From Streptomyces sp. Ag109_O5-1 (lineage in GTDB: Bacteria; Actinomycetota; Actinomycetes; Streptomycetales; Streptomycetaceae): DNA of 64,000 nt. Below, piece by piece: positions 26,788-34,932 of the stretch. The stretch covers positions 2,604,001-2,668,000 of the forward strand of contig NZ_RKQF01000001.1 of the NCBI RefSeq assembly GCF_003814875.1, written 5' to 3'. Below the pieces are notes generated by a model. The model saw only the letters and a list, made by a program, of their open reading frames with translations, made no database searches and was not told the DNA's origin. The position numbers and the translations under genes are program-made. How positions within the stretch are numbered: position 1 is the first letter of the stretch; the number at the start of each line of letters is the position of its first letter.

Positions 26788-26959
26788 CGGAACTCGGCCA
26801 GCCTGGGCCGCAGGCCGAGGACGGCGAGGGCGGCGGCAACCGCCGGCAGCCCACCCGCCCACGGGAGCAGACCGGTGACCGGTGACCGCCGAGCGGCCCG
26901 CGGCGGCCGAGGCCGTGATGCGTATGCGCACGTCAGAAGGGCATCAGAGAACGGCAGCC

Positions 26960-27225
26960 GCGCTTGCCCCCGCTCTGCGGCAGGCTTCCACGGACGACGT
27001 GAACAGCGCCTGGCTCCTTCAGGAGACCGCCCGGCAGCTCGCCGAGCGCGGCGCCACCGTGCTGCTGCACGGCCGTACGGCCGACGAGGCCCGCGCCGCC
27101 GCGGACCGCCTCATCGCCACCGCGGGCATCGAGGCGGACCAACTGTGCACATACGCAGCCGACTTCGCGCGCCTCGACGAGGTCGAGGCCCTCGCCGGCA
27201 AGGTCGTCACCGAACACCCGCACCA
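26960..27225 (+). pseudogene. Short-chain dehydrogenase relic
   Basis: Residues LLQETARQLAERGATVLLHG, then RTADEARAAADRLI and DFARLDEVEALAGKVVTEHP, match the alpha-B to alpha-D part of SDR enzymes. The glycine-rich TGxxxGIG loop before it is degraded (VNSAW). The NNAG and YxxxK motifs after it are absent, and homology ends at 27225. About 75 of some 300 residues remain. The rest of 26788-27348 holds no recognised gene. Confidence 0.65.
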
Positions 27226-27348
27226 GCGGGAATTCCATAATGCGGCATCAGCGCGGAATATCACTGGTTATCGCGAAGTAAGAGATTTCTTATCAATGGA
27301 ACCCGGCCTCCGACCGCTCCCTCCTGCAGGGCAGAGAAGGAGGCCGAA

Positions 27349-28557
27349 ATGGGCGACAGCCCGACGAAGACGAGCAACGCGCTCACGCAGCGGTTCACAC
27401 CGAGACCCGCTTCACCGCCTCAGCGGCGGCCGTGGCGTTTCAAGCTGAGGAAGGCGCTGCCTGCACTGACGTTGTTCGCCTCCGTGCGGCTGACCGGCGT
27501 GATCATGGCGACCTTGTGGTCGCTGCACCTCGGCAAGCACCCGCGAACCGTGCTCGGCCTGGAATGGGACGGCCACTGGTACTGGCACGTCTCCCAGTAC
27601 GGCTACGGCCTGGTCATCCGCCCGAAATGGGGCCACAGCGTCTTCAACGACCTGGCGTTCTTCCCCCTCTTCCCGGGCCTGATCCGCGCGGTGGACACGG
27701 TGCTGCCGATCGGCCCGGTCAATGTGGCGCTGCTCATCGCATGGAGTGCCGCCCTGGTGGCGGCCTGGGGCGTGTACGCGGTCGGGGAACTGTTGCACGG
27801 ACGTCGCGTCGGGTTCCTCCTCGTGGCGCTGTGGGCGCTGATGCCGCACGCGATCATCCTGACGATGGCGTACACCGAGCCCCTCATGACCGCCTTCGCC
27901 GCCTGGTCGCTCTACGCCGTGCTGACCCGCCGCTGGCTGGCCGCGGCGACGCTGGCGGTGCTGGCCGGGCTGTGCCGTCCCAACGGCCTCGCCGTGGCGG
28001 CCGCCGTCGTCACCGGCGCCCTCGCTCACCTCTGGCAGCTGCGCCGCGCCGGTGCTCCCACCGCTCCGCGCGCCTGGGCGGCCGCCGCCACGGCTCCCCT
28101 CGGCTGGCTGGGCTACGTCGGCTGGGTGGGGCTCAGAACGCACAATCCCGTCGGCTACTTCCACGTACAGAGCCTCTGGGGCTCGCGGTTCGACTTCGGC
28201 CGCTACACCGCCCACATGTTCAAGCACCTGGTCGTCGGGCACGACACCCTCGTCGTCTATCTGACGGCCGCGATCATCCTCGGCTCCGTGCTGCTGTTCG
28301 TCTTCTGCGTCCTGAACAGGATGCCCTTGCCCCTGCTCGCATACTGCGCGGTCCTCATCGTGATCGCCGTCGGCGGCACCCACTTCTTCACCAGCAAGCC
28401 GAGGTTCCTGCTGCCGGCCTTCCCTCTGCTGATCCCGCTCGCCCGGCATCTGGCGCGGAGCCGCCTGCGCACCATTGTCGTCCTGCTCACCGCCCTGGCA
28501 GTCGTCTCGCTCTTCTACGGCACCTACCTCCTCACCGTCTCCCCTCGGGCCCTGTGA
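27349..28557 (+). CDS. PIG-V-like membrane glycosyltransferase (GT-C fold)
   Basis: A 402-aa polytopic protein of about 9-10 helices. Near the N-terminus it has EWDGHWYWHVSQYGYG, the WDxxWY...GY signature of PIG-V-type mannosyltransferases. FNDLAFFPLFPGLIR and AYTEPLMTAFAAWSLYA follow in family order, and FFTSKPRFLLPAFPLL lies near the end. Such enzymes use lipid-linked sugars and act on the outer face of the membrane. ATG 27349 has GAAGGAGG upstream. It converges with the next glycosyltransferase. The sugar and acceptor are unknown. Confidence 0.88.
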   Translation: MGDSPTKTSNALTQRFTPRPASPPQRRPWRFKLRKALPALTLFASVRLTGVIMATLWSLHLGKHPRTVLGLEWDGHWYWHVSQYGYGLVIRPKWGHSVFNDLAFFPLFPGLIRAVDTVLPIGPVNVALLIAWSAALVAAWGVYAVGELLHGRRVGFLLVALWALMPHAIILTMAYTEPLMTAFAAWSLYAVLTRRWLAAATLAVLAGLCRPNGLAVAAAVVTGALAHLWQLRRAGAPTAPRAWAAAATAPLGWLGYVGWVGLRTHNPVGYFHVQSLWGSRFDFGRYTAHMFKHLVVGHDTLVVYLTAAIILGSVLLFVFCVLNRMPLPLLAYCAVLIVIAVGGTHFFTSKPRFLLPAFPLLIPLARHLARSRLRTIVVLLTALAVVSLFYGTYLLTVSPRAL

Positions 28558-28632
28558 CGGGAGGGCCGGCCGTGACGGGTATGACCACGACTGCCGACGC
28601 CGACCCTCAACTGCGGGCGGGCTCGGGGCCGT

Positions 28633-29994
28633 TCACCATGTCCAGCCATGGCCGCCGCCGTTGTTGAACAGGGCCAGGACGCCGGTGGTGATGACGAGGT
28701 ACCGGGTGAGGGGCCCCTGACGGCCCAGGGCCGCCAGAGCCCAGGCGAGGGCCGTGTACCAGGGCATCGACCACGGCGCGGTGAGAATCCAGGCGAAGAC
28801 GAGCACGAAGGGCACGGCGACCACGGCGGGGCGCCCGGCCGGGACCCGGCGGTGGAGCAGCCGGGCAAAGGCGAGCATCAGGACGGGCCAGAGGAGTCCG
28901 GGGGCGGTGGCGGCCGCTTGGGGGCCCAGGTACCTGGTGCCGAAGTATTCGAGCACCGCCCACGGGGAGGGTGAGGAGACCTGGTGCGAGGCACCTGAAA
29001 GCGGGGCGAGGGCATGGACGCCGTAGACGCCGTAGAGGACGGCCAGAATCAGCACGGCGGCACCTGCCTGCCGGGCGGCCGGTCGCCAGGCGCCGGAACG
29101 CAGCAGGGGCCAGGCCAGACCGACGCCGAGCAGGGCGGCACTGATCTTGACGGCACACGCCAGGCCCACCAGCCCTCCGACGACCAGATCGTGGTGCCGT
29201 CCCACGGCTCTGCGGCCGACATGGACCGCGCACACGGCCAGGCAGGCGACGAGGGTGTCCAGATGCCCGCCCGCGACCAGCACCCCGACCAGCAGCGGGT
29301 TGGCGCTCCACAGCAGGGCGGCGCGCACCGGGTCGTCGGCGGTGCGGATCAGCAGGCAGCCGGTGCCCAGGAAGACGGCCGCGTTCGCCAGCATCAGCGC
29401 CCAGATCGTCAGCCACGGCAGGTTCCCGCCGACGACCGCGGCGCCGGCCTGCCACCACGTCGCCACCGGCCCGTACACGGATGGCGTGTGCCGCCACGCG
29501 TCGCTCACCAGATGTGCATAGGCGCCTCCCAGCCGGGCGGGCGTCGTCACGTACGGGTCGCCGCCGAGCGCGGCGATCCGGCCGTACGCGGCGTAGCTGG
29601 CCGTGTCGGAGGAGCCGACGGGGGTGAGGTTGGCGACGACGAGCGCGGCGACCGCGCCGGCTCCGAACAGGACTTGCGGTTTCGGTCTCCAGCCCTGTTC
29701 GTGGGCGCGCAGCAGGGCGAGTGCGCCCAGGCAGGACAGCACGATGGCGGCGTAGGTGACGGCCGCGGAGGCAGTGCCCGGCATGGCGGGCAGCCGAAGC
29801 CGGCTGATCGGCGCACGCAGGGTGTTGTGATTGGGTGCGCTCGCGCCGACCAGCGCGAACAGCGCGACGCCGGCCACGGATGTCCAGATGGCCGCGGCGG
29901 GCCGTCGCCGGGCGGCGGCCCCCGGTGGCGACGGGCGGACCGAGCGGATACGCACCGCGAAGCGCGCAGCCCACTGATTGCTGTCGGTCGTCAC
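28633..29994 (-). CDS. Polytopic mannosyltransferase-like protein (MptB/GT87-like)
   Basis: A 453-aa membrane protein with about 11-12 helices. YAAYGRIAALGGDPYVTTPA resembles the first external loop of polyprenol-phosphomannose-dependent alpha-mannosyltransferases. SVYGPVATWWQAGAA and LLVGVLVAGGHLDTLVACLA follow, as in the MptB group. It probably transfers a sugar from a polyprenol phosphate outside the cell. The GTG start at 29994 has only a modest ribosome site (GGTGAG). It lies tail to tail with the PIG-V-like gene, 75 bp apart. The acceptor is unknown. Confidence 0.85.
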   Translation of the reverse strand: MTTDSNQWAARFAVRIRSVRPSPPGAAARRRPAAAIWTSVAGVALFALVGASAPNHNTLRAPISRLRLPAMPGTASAAVTYAAIVLSCLGALALLRAHEQGWRPKPQVLFGAGAVAALVVANLTPVGSSDTASYAAYGRIAALGGDPYVTTPARLGGAYAHLVSDAWRHTPSVYGPVATWWQAGAAVVGGNLPWLTIWALMLANAAVFLGTGCLLIRTADDPVRAALLWSANPLLVGVLVAGGHLDTLVACLAVCAVHVGRRAVGRHHDLVVGGLVGLACAVKISAALLGVGLAWPLLRSGAWRPAARQAGAAVLILAVLYGVYGVHALAPLSGASHQVSSPSPWAVLEYFGTRYLGPQAAATAPGLLWPVLMLAFARLLHRRVPAGRPAVVAVPFVLVFAWILTAPWSMPWYTALAWALAALGRQGPLTRYLVITTGVLALFNNGGGHGWTW

Positions 29995-30277
29995 ACGTCA
30001 CTCACCGGGTCGCCGTCGAGTCCTGTCCACTGTGTCAGCTCGCTGCGAGGAGCGCGGTGCCGATCTTGTTCGCGACGTTACGGCCTCCGCCGCTGCCGTG
30101 CACCTCGGCGGTACCCCTCTTCACCCCCTCTTCACGCCGACGACTCGGGCTGGTGCGTCGTCGGCGTGGCGGGGCGTTGGACGAAGCCGCGAAGGCCGCA
30201 CCGAACCTAGCGCGGCCGATCTTCAGCTGTCCATGTCACGGAAGGTGAGACGACCGTAGGAACGGCGGGCGGCTCCG

Positions 30278-31552
30278 TCAGCGCATATCGGTGAGGAGGG
30301 TGTTGAGTTCAGCCTCCTGCCGGGCCGGCGCCATCGGCGGGTTCGAGTGGTCGATGCCGAAGGTCTTCAGGACCTGGTCCATCTGGGCGTCGATGAACGT
30401 CCAGCCGGTGTTGTCCAACGGCTGCAACGAGGCCTGGTCGGCATCCCAGAGGTCGCGCAGCGACTGGGCAGCCGCATGGGCCCCGGTCGCGTTCCCCGAC
30501 CGTGCGTCCCTGAGCGAGGTCGTCGCGAGTGCCTTCAGTGCGTCGACCTTCGTGGCCGGGAACTTCTTCACGGCCTGGCCAGGGGCGAGCTGGACGGTGG
30601 AGGTGGTGTCCTCCTCCGCCGCCGGGCCGACGTGCGGCTGGCCGTGCGCCCAGACCAGCAGGCCCACGGTGGCGGCGGCGAGGAGGCCGAAGCCCGCCAG
30701 CGCGACGCGCTCCCTTTGCGGGTCGGCGGTGGTCTGCGGGGTGTGCGTGGCGTCGTAGGTCTCGGTCACGTCGGAGCGTGTCACCGTCAGGTAGACGACG
30801 GTCGCCAGGATCAGGCCGAGGAAGATCAGGCTGGTGGTGAAGGTGCCCAACGCGAGACCGGTCGGCTCGCCCGGCTGGGCGACCTTCGGGGAGGCGAGCC
30901 AGTCGCCGATGTTGGCGCCCAGCGGGCGGGTCAGGACGTAGGCGAGCCAGAAGGACAGCACCGGGTTCGCGCCGAACCTCCACAGCAGCGTGATCGCCGC
31001 GATGAGGCCGAGCGGCAGCAGGACCGAGACTCCCGGGCTCCAGCCGGTGAGTTCCAGGGTCCAGTCGCCGGTCGCGGTGCCGAGCGCGAAGGTGACGAGA
31101 ACGGTGAGCCAGTAGAACGACTCACGCGGCAGCGTGTTGACCGAGTGGATCGAGAGGGTGCGCTCGCGCAGCCACCACGTGCCGAAGACCACGGCGAGCA
31201 GGACCGAGAACACCGTGGTGCTGATCCACAACGGCACGTTGAGCTGGTCGGTCAGGATGTCGGTGTACAGCGTGCCCGTGACGCTGACAACGACCACGGT
31301 CAGCCAGTACGGGAACGGGACGTACCGCTTCAGCCGCAGCTGGGCGCCCAGGACCACCACGAACACCGCGGTGAAGATCCAGGCCGTGTTCACCAGGCCG
31401 ACGCCCAGCTTCATGTTGATCCAGTCGGCGAAGCTCTCACCGACGGTCGTGCACAGGATCTTGATCACCCAGAACCAGATGGTGACCTCGGGAACCTTGT
31501 TCAGCATCAGCCGCCCACTGCGGCGCGTGCGGGCTTCGCTTGTCGTTGTCAT
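30278..31552 (-). CDS. COG4705 membrane protein (DUF347 repeats) with extra C-terminal domain
   Basis: A 424-aa protein. It starts NKVPEVTIWFWVIKILCTTV, typical of COG4705. Four repeat units of helix pairs follow, each with a G/D-rich loop such as GTATGDWTLE and YVLTRPLGANIGDWL. A further helix at ~295-310 leads to a ~115-residue soluble helical domain ending in LNTLLTDMR, which the shorter paralogue at 33513 lacks. ATG 31552 has no ribosome site, so the mRNA may be leaderless. An 11-bp direct repeat lies 21-38 bp upstream. It is the last gene of a four-gene minus-strand cluster around a two-component system. The function of the family is unknown to me. Confidence 0.88.
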   Translation of the reverse strand: MTTTSEARTRRSGRLMLNKVPEVTIWFWVIKILCTTVGESFADWINMKLGVGLVNTAWIFTAVFVVVLGAQLRLKRYVPFPYWLTVVVVSVTGTLYTDILTDQLNVPLWISTTVFSVLLAVVFGTWWLRERTLSIHSVNTLPRESFYWLTVLVTFALGTATGDWTLELTGWSPGVSVLLPLGLIAAITLLWRFGANPVLSFWLAYVLTRPLGANIGDWLASPKVAQPGEPTGLALGTFTTSLIFLGLILATVVYLTVTRSDVTETYDATHTPQTTADPQRERVALAGFGLLAAATVGLLVWAHGQPHVGPAAEEDTTSTVQLAPGQAVKKFPATKVDALKALATTSLRDARSGNATGAHAAAQSLRDLWDADQASLQPLDNTGWTFIDAQMDQVLKTFGIDHSNPPMAPARQEAELNTLLTDMR

Positions 31553-31572
31553 GCAATGAGGTTGGTGTGGCC

Positions 31573-31590
31573 AACCTGCACACAACCTGA
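31573..31590 (-). promoter_or_regulatory. Direct-repeat operator before COG4705 gene 1
   Basis: AACCTGC (31573-31579) and AACCTGA (31584-31590) repeat with an 11-bp period. On the minus strand they read TCAGGTTGTGT-GCAGGTT. The pair ends at the last base before the histidine kinase stop codon and lies 21-38 bp before the ATG. This is where an OmpR-type activator would touch the -35 region if transcription begins at the start codon. Confidence 0.6.
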
Positions 31591-32859
31591 CTACGCGATC
31601 GCCTCTACCGTGGGAAAGGTCACCTCGACGCGGCCGTGACCATCCGCGATCGCACGGACTGCCACTCCCGCGGACACGGCGAGCCGTTTTACCACCGCCA
31701 GCCCCAACCCGTGCCCGTCGCCGCTGGTCACGCCCGCTTCGAAGACCCGGTCAACCTCCGCGGGGTCGAATCCGGGGCCGTCGTCGAGGACATCGATCAC
31801 GACCCCCTGGGGCTGGACGCGCGCCGTGACCCAGACGCGCGTACTCGCATGCCGCAGGCCGTTCTCCAGCAGGGGTGACAACACAGCCACCACGAGTTCG
31901 GTCGCCACGGCGACATCGACGTTGGCCGGGATGGCGAGTTCGATGGAGCGACCGGCGATCGCCTGTCGCGCCGCCGCCCTGAGATCGCAGCGGGTACCGC
32001 CGGGGATCCGTGTCCGGGCGGCACCAAGAATCGTGGTGATCGCCGTGTTCAGGCGGTCGACCTCGGTCAGAACGGCCTCCGGTGCCACATGCTGACCGGA
32101 GAACTGCGCCAACTGTGCCTCGCCCCGCAGGGCCGTCAGGGGGGTCCGCAACTCGTGGGCGATCTCGTCGGTGAGCCGGCGCTCGTCCGCGAGCGCGTTG
32201 TCCACGCGGTCGAGCAGGCGATCGAGAGTTCGCCCGAGCTCCCCGAACTCGTCGCGAGGAACGCCGAGGTCGAATCGGCGCCCGGGTTCGTGATCGCCCC
32301 ATTCGTCGGCGAGAGCCGCCATTTCGTGGACCACCCGCAACGCGCGACCCACCACGAGGTGCGCGACGACGCCTGCGAGCACGATCGAGATGCCTCCCAG
32401 AATCAGCGACATCGTCAGGCTGTGCTGCTCCGACGTCTCGTACGGCGTGAGATCCACCTTCACGACCACCATGACGTGGTGGCCTTCCAGCCGGATCGGC
32501 TGAGCATAAAGAAGATGACTGCCGACCGTGGTGGTCTGGGACCGCCCGGAGCCGACGAGAGCGTCGACACGTTCAAGGACGCTGCCCGGCACGATGCCGT
32601 CAATGAGGTGCCCGTCGGCGTACACCCACGAGACCGTGTCCAGCGCTTCGTTGCCGCCCTCGATCAGCACGACGTGGCCACCGCGTACGGCCACGTTCGC
32701 CGCCACCGCCTCCGCACGTGTATGCGCCAGAGCGTTCGCGTCGGCGTCGGTCACCTGGCTCAGCAACACGTGCGAGACCACCACCAGCACGGCGACCACC
32801 GCAGTCGCGATCAGAACCGCAAGGGCGACGACCCTCCCGCGGAAGCCTGTCACTCCCAT
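31591..32859 (-). CDS. Sensor histidine kinase of the COG4705 cluster
   Basis: A 422-aa kinase. It has an N-terminal helix at ~10-32, an extracytoplasmic domain at ~33-145 and a second helix at ~147-170. A HAMP-like segment follows, then HisKA with H235 in IAHELRTPLTALRGEAQL, and HATPase with LLENGLRHAST, DDGPGFDPAEVDRVFE and GDGHGLGLAVVKRLA. All kinase boxes are present. Its ATG overlaps the end of the response regulator by ten bases. The signal sensed is unknown; the external domain has no recognised fold. It is flanked by the two COG4705 proteins it may work with. Confidence 0.93.
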   Translation of the reverse strand: MGVTGFRGRVVALAVLIATAVVAVLVVVSHVLLSQVTDADANALAHTRAEAVAANVAVRGGHVVLIEGGNEALDTVSWVYADGHLIDGIVPGSVLERVDALVGSGRSQTTTVGSHLLYAQPIRLEGHHVMVVVKVDLTPYETSEQHSLTMSLILGGISIVLAGVVAHLVVGRALRVVHEMAALADEWGDHEPGRRFDLGVPRDEFGELGRTLDRLLDRVDNALADERRLTDEIAHELRTPLTALRGEAQLAQFSGQHVAPEAVLTEVDRLNTAITTILGAARTRIPGGTRCDLRAAARQAIAGRSIELAIPANVDVAVATELVVAVLSPLLENGLRHASTRVWVTARVQPQGVVIDVLDDGPGFDPAEVDRVFEAGVTSGDGHGLGLAVVKRLAVSAGVAVRAIADGHGRVEVTFPTVEAIA

Positions 32860-33503
32860 CGATAGCCCACCCCGCGGACCGTCGCCAGGCGATCGGCCAC
32901 GCCCAGCGCACCGAGCTTGGTCCGTAGCCGGCGAACATAGGAGTCAAGGGTGTTGTCGCTGACGTGCGCGCCATGCGGCCAGCCCGCGGCAACCAGGGCA
33001 TGGCGGCGTACCGCGTCGCCCTGTGAGGCGATGAGCCTGCCCAGCAACCGGAACTCGGTCGGCGTCAGGCTCTCACTCGTCGAACCGTGGATCACGACAT
33101 GCTTCGCCGGATCGAGAACGACGCCCGTCGGTGGGGTCGTAGCGGTTGTTCGGCGTAGCAGGGCACGGACCCTCACCAGCAACTCCGGGATGTCGAACGG
33201 TTTCGTCATGTAGTCGTCGGCTCCCGCCTCGAAGCCGCCCACCTTGTGATGCATGCCGTCCAGAGCGGTGAGCATCAGCACCGGGGCATCGACGCCACGG
33301 GCCCGCAGCGCCAGGCAGACATCGCGGCCATCGGCGTCCGGGAGCCCCAGATCCAGGACGACCAGATGAGGGACCGGCTCAAGGTTCCGCAGCAGGCTGT
33401 CCGCCGTAGCGGCGACCGCGATCGTATGGCCGTCGTGCTCAAGTGCGCGCTTGAGCACGTCGCGAACCGCCGCATCGTCTTCGCATACCATAATAAAAGC
33501 CAC
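32850..33503 (-). CDS. OmpR-family response regulator of the COG4705 cluster
   Basis: A 217-aa regulator: receiver with CEDD (7-10), phospho-acceptor D51 in VVLDLGLPD, the switch region and conserved K in DDYMTKPFD. The C-terminal winged helix has SLTPTEFRLLGRLIASQGDA and ends VRRLRTKLGAL...RGVGYRW. The GTG start at 33503 lies nine bases after the COG4705 gene 2 stop, so the genes form one operon. Its likely targets are the TCAGGWT direct repeats upstream of both COG4705 genes. That link is inference from position and spacing. Confidence 0.93.
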   Translation of the reverse strand: MAFIMVCEDDAAVRDVLKRALEHDGHTIAVAATADSLLRNLEPVPHLVVLDLGLPDADGRDVCLALRARGVDAPVLMLTALDGMHHKVGGFEAGADDYMTKPFDIPELLVRVRALLRRTTATTPPTGVVLDPAKHVVIHGSTSESLTPTEFRLLGRLIASQGDAVRRHALVAAGWPHGAHVSDNTLDSYVRRLRTKLGALGVADRLATVRGVGYRWE

Positions 33504-33512
33504 GCACTGACC

Positions 33513-34328
33513 CTAGGTATTCCGCCGGGAGTTCTCCATTTTCCCTGGCCAGCGCCCTGACAGTCCGAGGATGACCGCCAGGGACAGGGCGCTGATCACG
33601 ACCGCGCCCATGCCCAGACCGCCGTCGCCGGTGGGCAGGGAGAGGTAGTCACTGATGGAGGCGCCGAGGGGGCGGGTGAGGATGTAAGCGATCCAGAAGC
33701 TCCACACCGCGTCCAGATCCAATGCGAAGTGCGCGATGGCCACCGCGGCGATGACCGCCGCGAGCAGCACGGCGGACAGCCAGTACCCGAGGTCCAGGCG
33801 CTCGGACACCAGGTCACCGGCCGCGGTGCCCAGGGCAAACGCGAACAGCACCGCGAGCCAGTAGAAGGACTCGCGGCCGGCGGTGTCGATGTGGCGGACG
33901 GACAGCGTCCGCTCGCGCCGGTACCAGACCACGAACACGACCGCGAGGACGACCGCGAAGACGGTGGTGGCGGTCTCCAGCGGGACCCCCATGTTGTCGG
34001 TGAGGTTGTCGCTGATCAGCGTGGAGACGACGCTGATCAGCGCCACCGCGGGCCAGTACACGCCCGGCCGGTAGGCACTCGTGCGGAACTGGACCACCAG
34101 CACGACGGCCAGCAGGACACTCATCAGCACCGAGACACCGGTCGGCCCCAGCCCCGCCTTCTCGTCGAGCAGGTCGGCCGCGGTCTTGCCGACCGTCGTA
34201 CAAAGGATCTTGATGATCCAGAAGTAGACGGTGAGTTCGGGCACCTTGTTCCGGCGCGGGCGATGACCCAGAGGGGCTGTCCGGGCAGCCTCCGGAACCA
34301 CCTGGCTCTCGGACGATTCATAGGTCAT
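33513..34328 (-). CDS. COG4705 membrane protein (DUF347 repeats), short form
   Basis: A 271-aa paralogue of the 30278 protein: NKVPELTVYFWIIKILCTTV, then four repeat units with loops such as GTAAGDLVSERLDLGYWL and YILTRPLGASISDYLSLP. The gene ends soon after the last helix. About 7-8 helices fit. It is first in the operon with the regulator and kinase. ATG 34328 has no convincing ribosome site, and the direct repeat lies 23-40 bp upstream, so this promoter is built like that of the second COG4705 gene. An ATG further upstream gives only a low-quality leader. Confidence 0.88.
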   Translation of the reverse strand: MTYESSESQVVPEAARTAPLGHRPRRNKVPELTVYFWIIKILCTTVGKTAADLLDEKAGLGPTGVSVLMSVLLAVVLVVQFRTSAYRPGVYWPAVALISVVSTLISDNLTDNMGVPLETATTVFAVVLAVVFVVWYRRERTLSVRHIDTAGRESFYWLAVLFAFALGTAAGDLVSERLDLGYWLSAVLLAAVIAAVAIAHFALDLDAVWSFWIAYILTRPLGASISDYLSLPTGDGGLGMGAVVISALSLAVILGLSGRWPGKMENSRRNT

Positions 34329-34350
34329 GCTGCCCGACCATGGCACCGCA

Positions 34351-34368
34351 ATCCTGAACATATCCTGA
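34351..34368 (-). promoter_or_regulatory. Direct-repeat operator before COG4705 gene 2
   Basis: ATCCTGA at 34351-34357 and 34362-34368 repeats perfectly with an 11-bp period (minus strand TCAGGATATGT-TCAGGAT). It lies 23-40 bp before the first gene of the COG4705/two-component operon and matches the site at 31573-31590 in sequence and distance. Confidence 0.65.
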
Positions 34369-34496
34369 CTGCCGCCGCGCATCGCCCTCCATGCGGGTGC
34401 CGCACTAGCAGCATGGCGCCATACATACGCACGCACCCCGTCTGCTCATAGCGGCCTTCCGTCCCGCCCCTGCCCCCGCGACGGAAGAAGACCGCC

Positions 34497-34874
34497 TTGC
34501 ACGCCACGACCATCGCCTCCGCGCCGGCTGACCGCGCGACCGTCCGGCTGCGGCGCCGCCTGGGCCGAGCCGTCGTCCTCTCCTACGCCGGCGCCCTGCT
34601 CCTGCCGGCCCCCGGCCTGTGGTTGCGCCACACCCACACCCTGCCGCTCGGGCCACTGCTCCGCCTGCCCCTGTCCACCGCGCCGTGCCTGCTGTGGCTG
34701 GTGCTGTTCTCGGCCGGGCTCCAGGTGCGCGTCCGTGAGCTGGGCCGCGTGCCGTGCCGCCCGAGCGCACTGCTCGCGGGGCTCGCTCTGCACCTGGCGA
34801 TCCCGCTGCTGGTCATCCCGCTGGTCGCTTACCTGCTGCACGCCTCGCCCGACTCCGACGACGGCAGGGCGTAG
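34497..34874 (+). pseudogene. BASS/SBF-type transporter relic (N-terminal third)
   Basis: A TTG-initiated frame gives 125 residues with three hydrophobic segments (VVLSYAGALLLPAPGLWLRH; CLLWLVLFSAGLQVRVRELG; LHLAIPLLVIPLVAYLLHAS). This resembles the first helices of bile-acid:sodium symporter or Acr3-like transporters, which have about ten. The frame stops right after SPDSDDGRA, so the remaining helices are missing. GGAAGAAG precedes the TTG. It may still be translated but would not be a complete transporter. Confidence 0.5.
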
Positions 34875-34932
34875 CCGAAAACCTCCAGGTCAGATGTGCC
34901 ACGCACGGCAGTGACCGGCGAGGAGCCTCGGA

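Noticed and set aside
26788..26959. Start of an intact dehydrogenase before the SDR relic
   Set aside because: ATG 26882 opens the frame, but the residues before the relic lack the TGxxxGIG loop, so a working start was not accepted.
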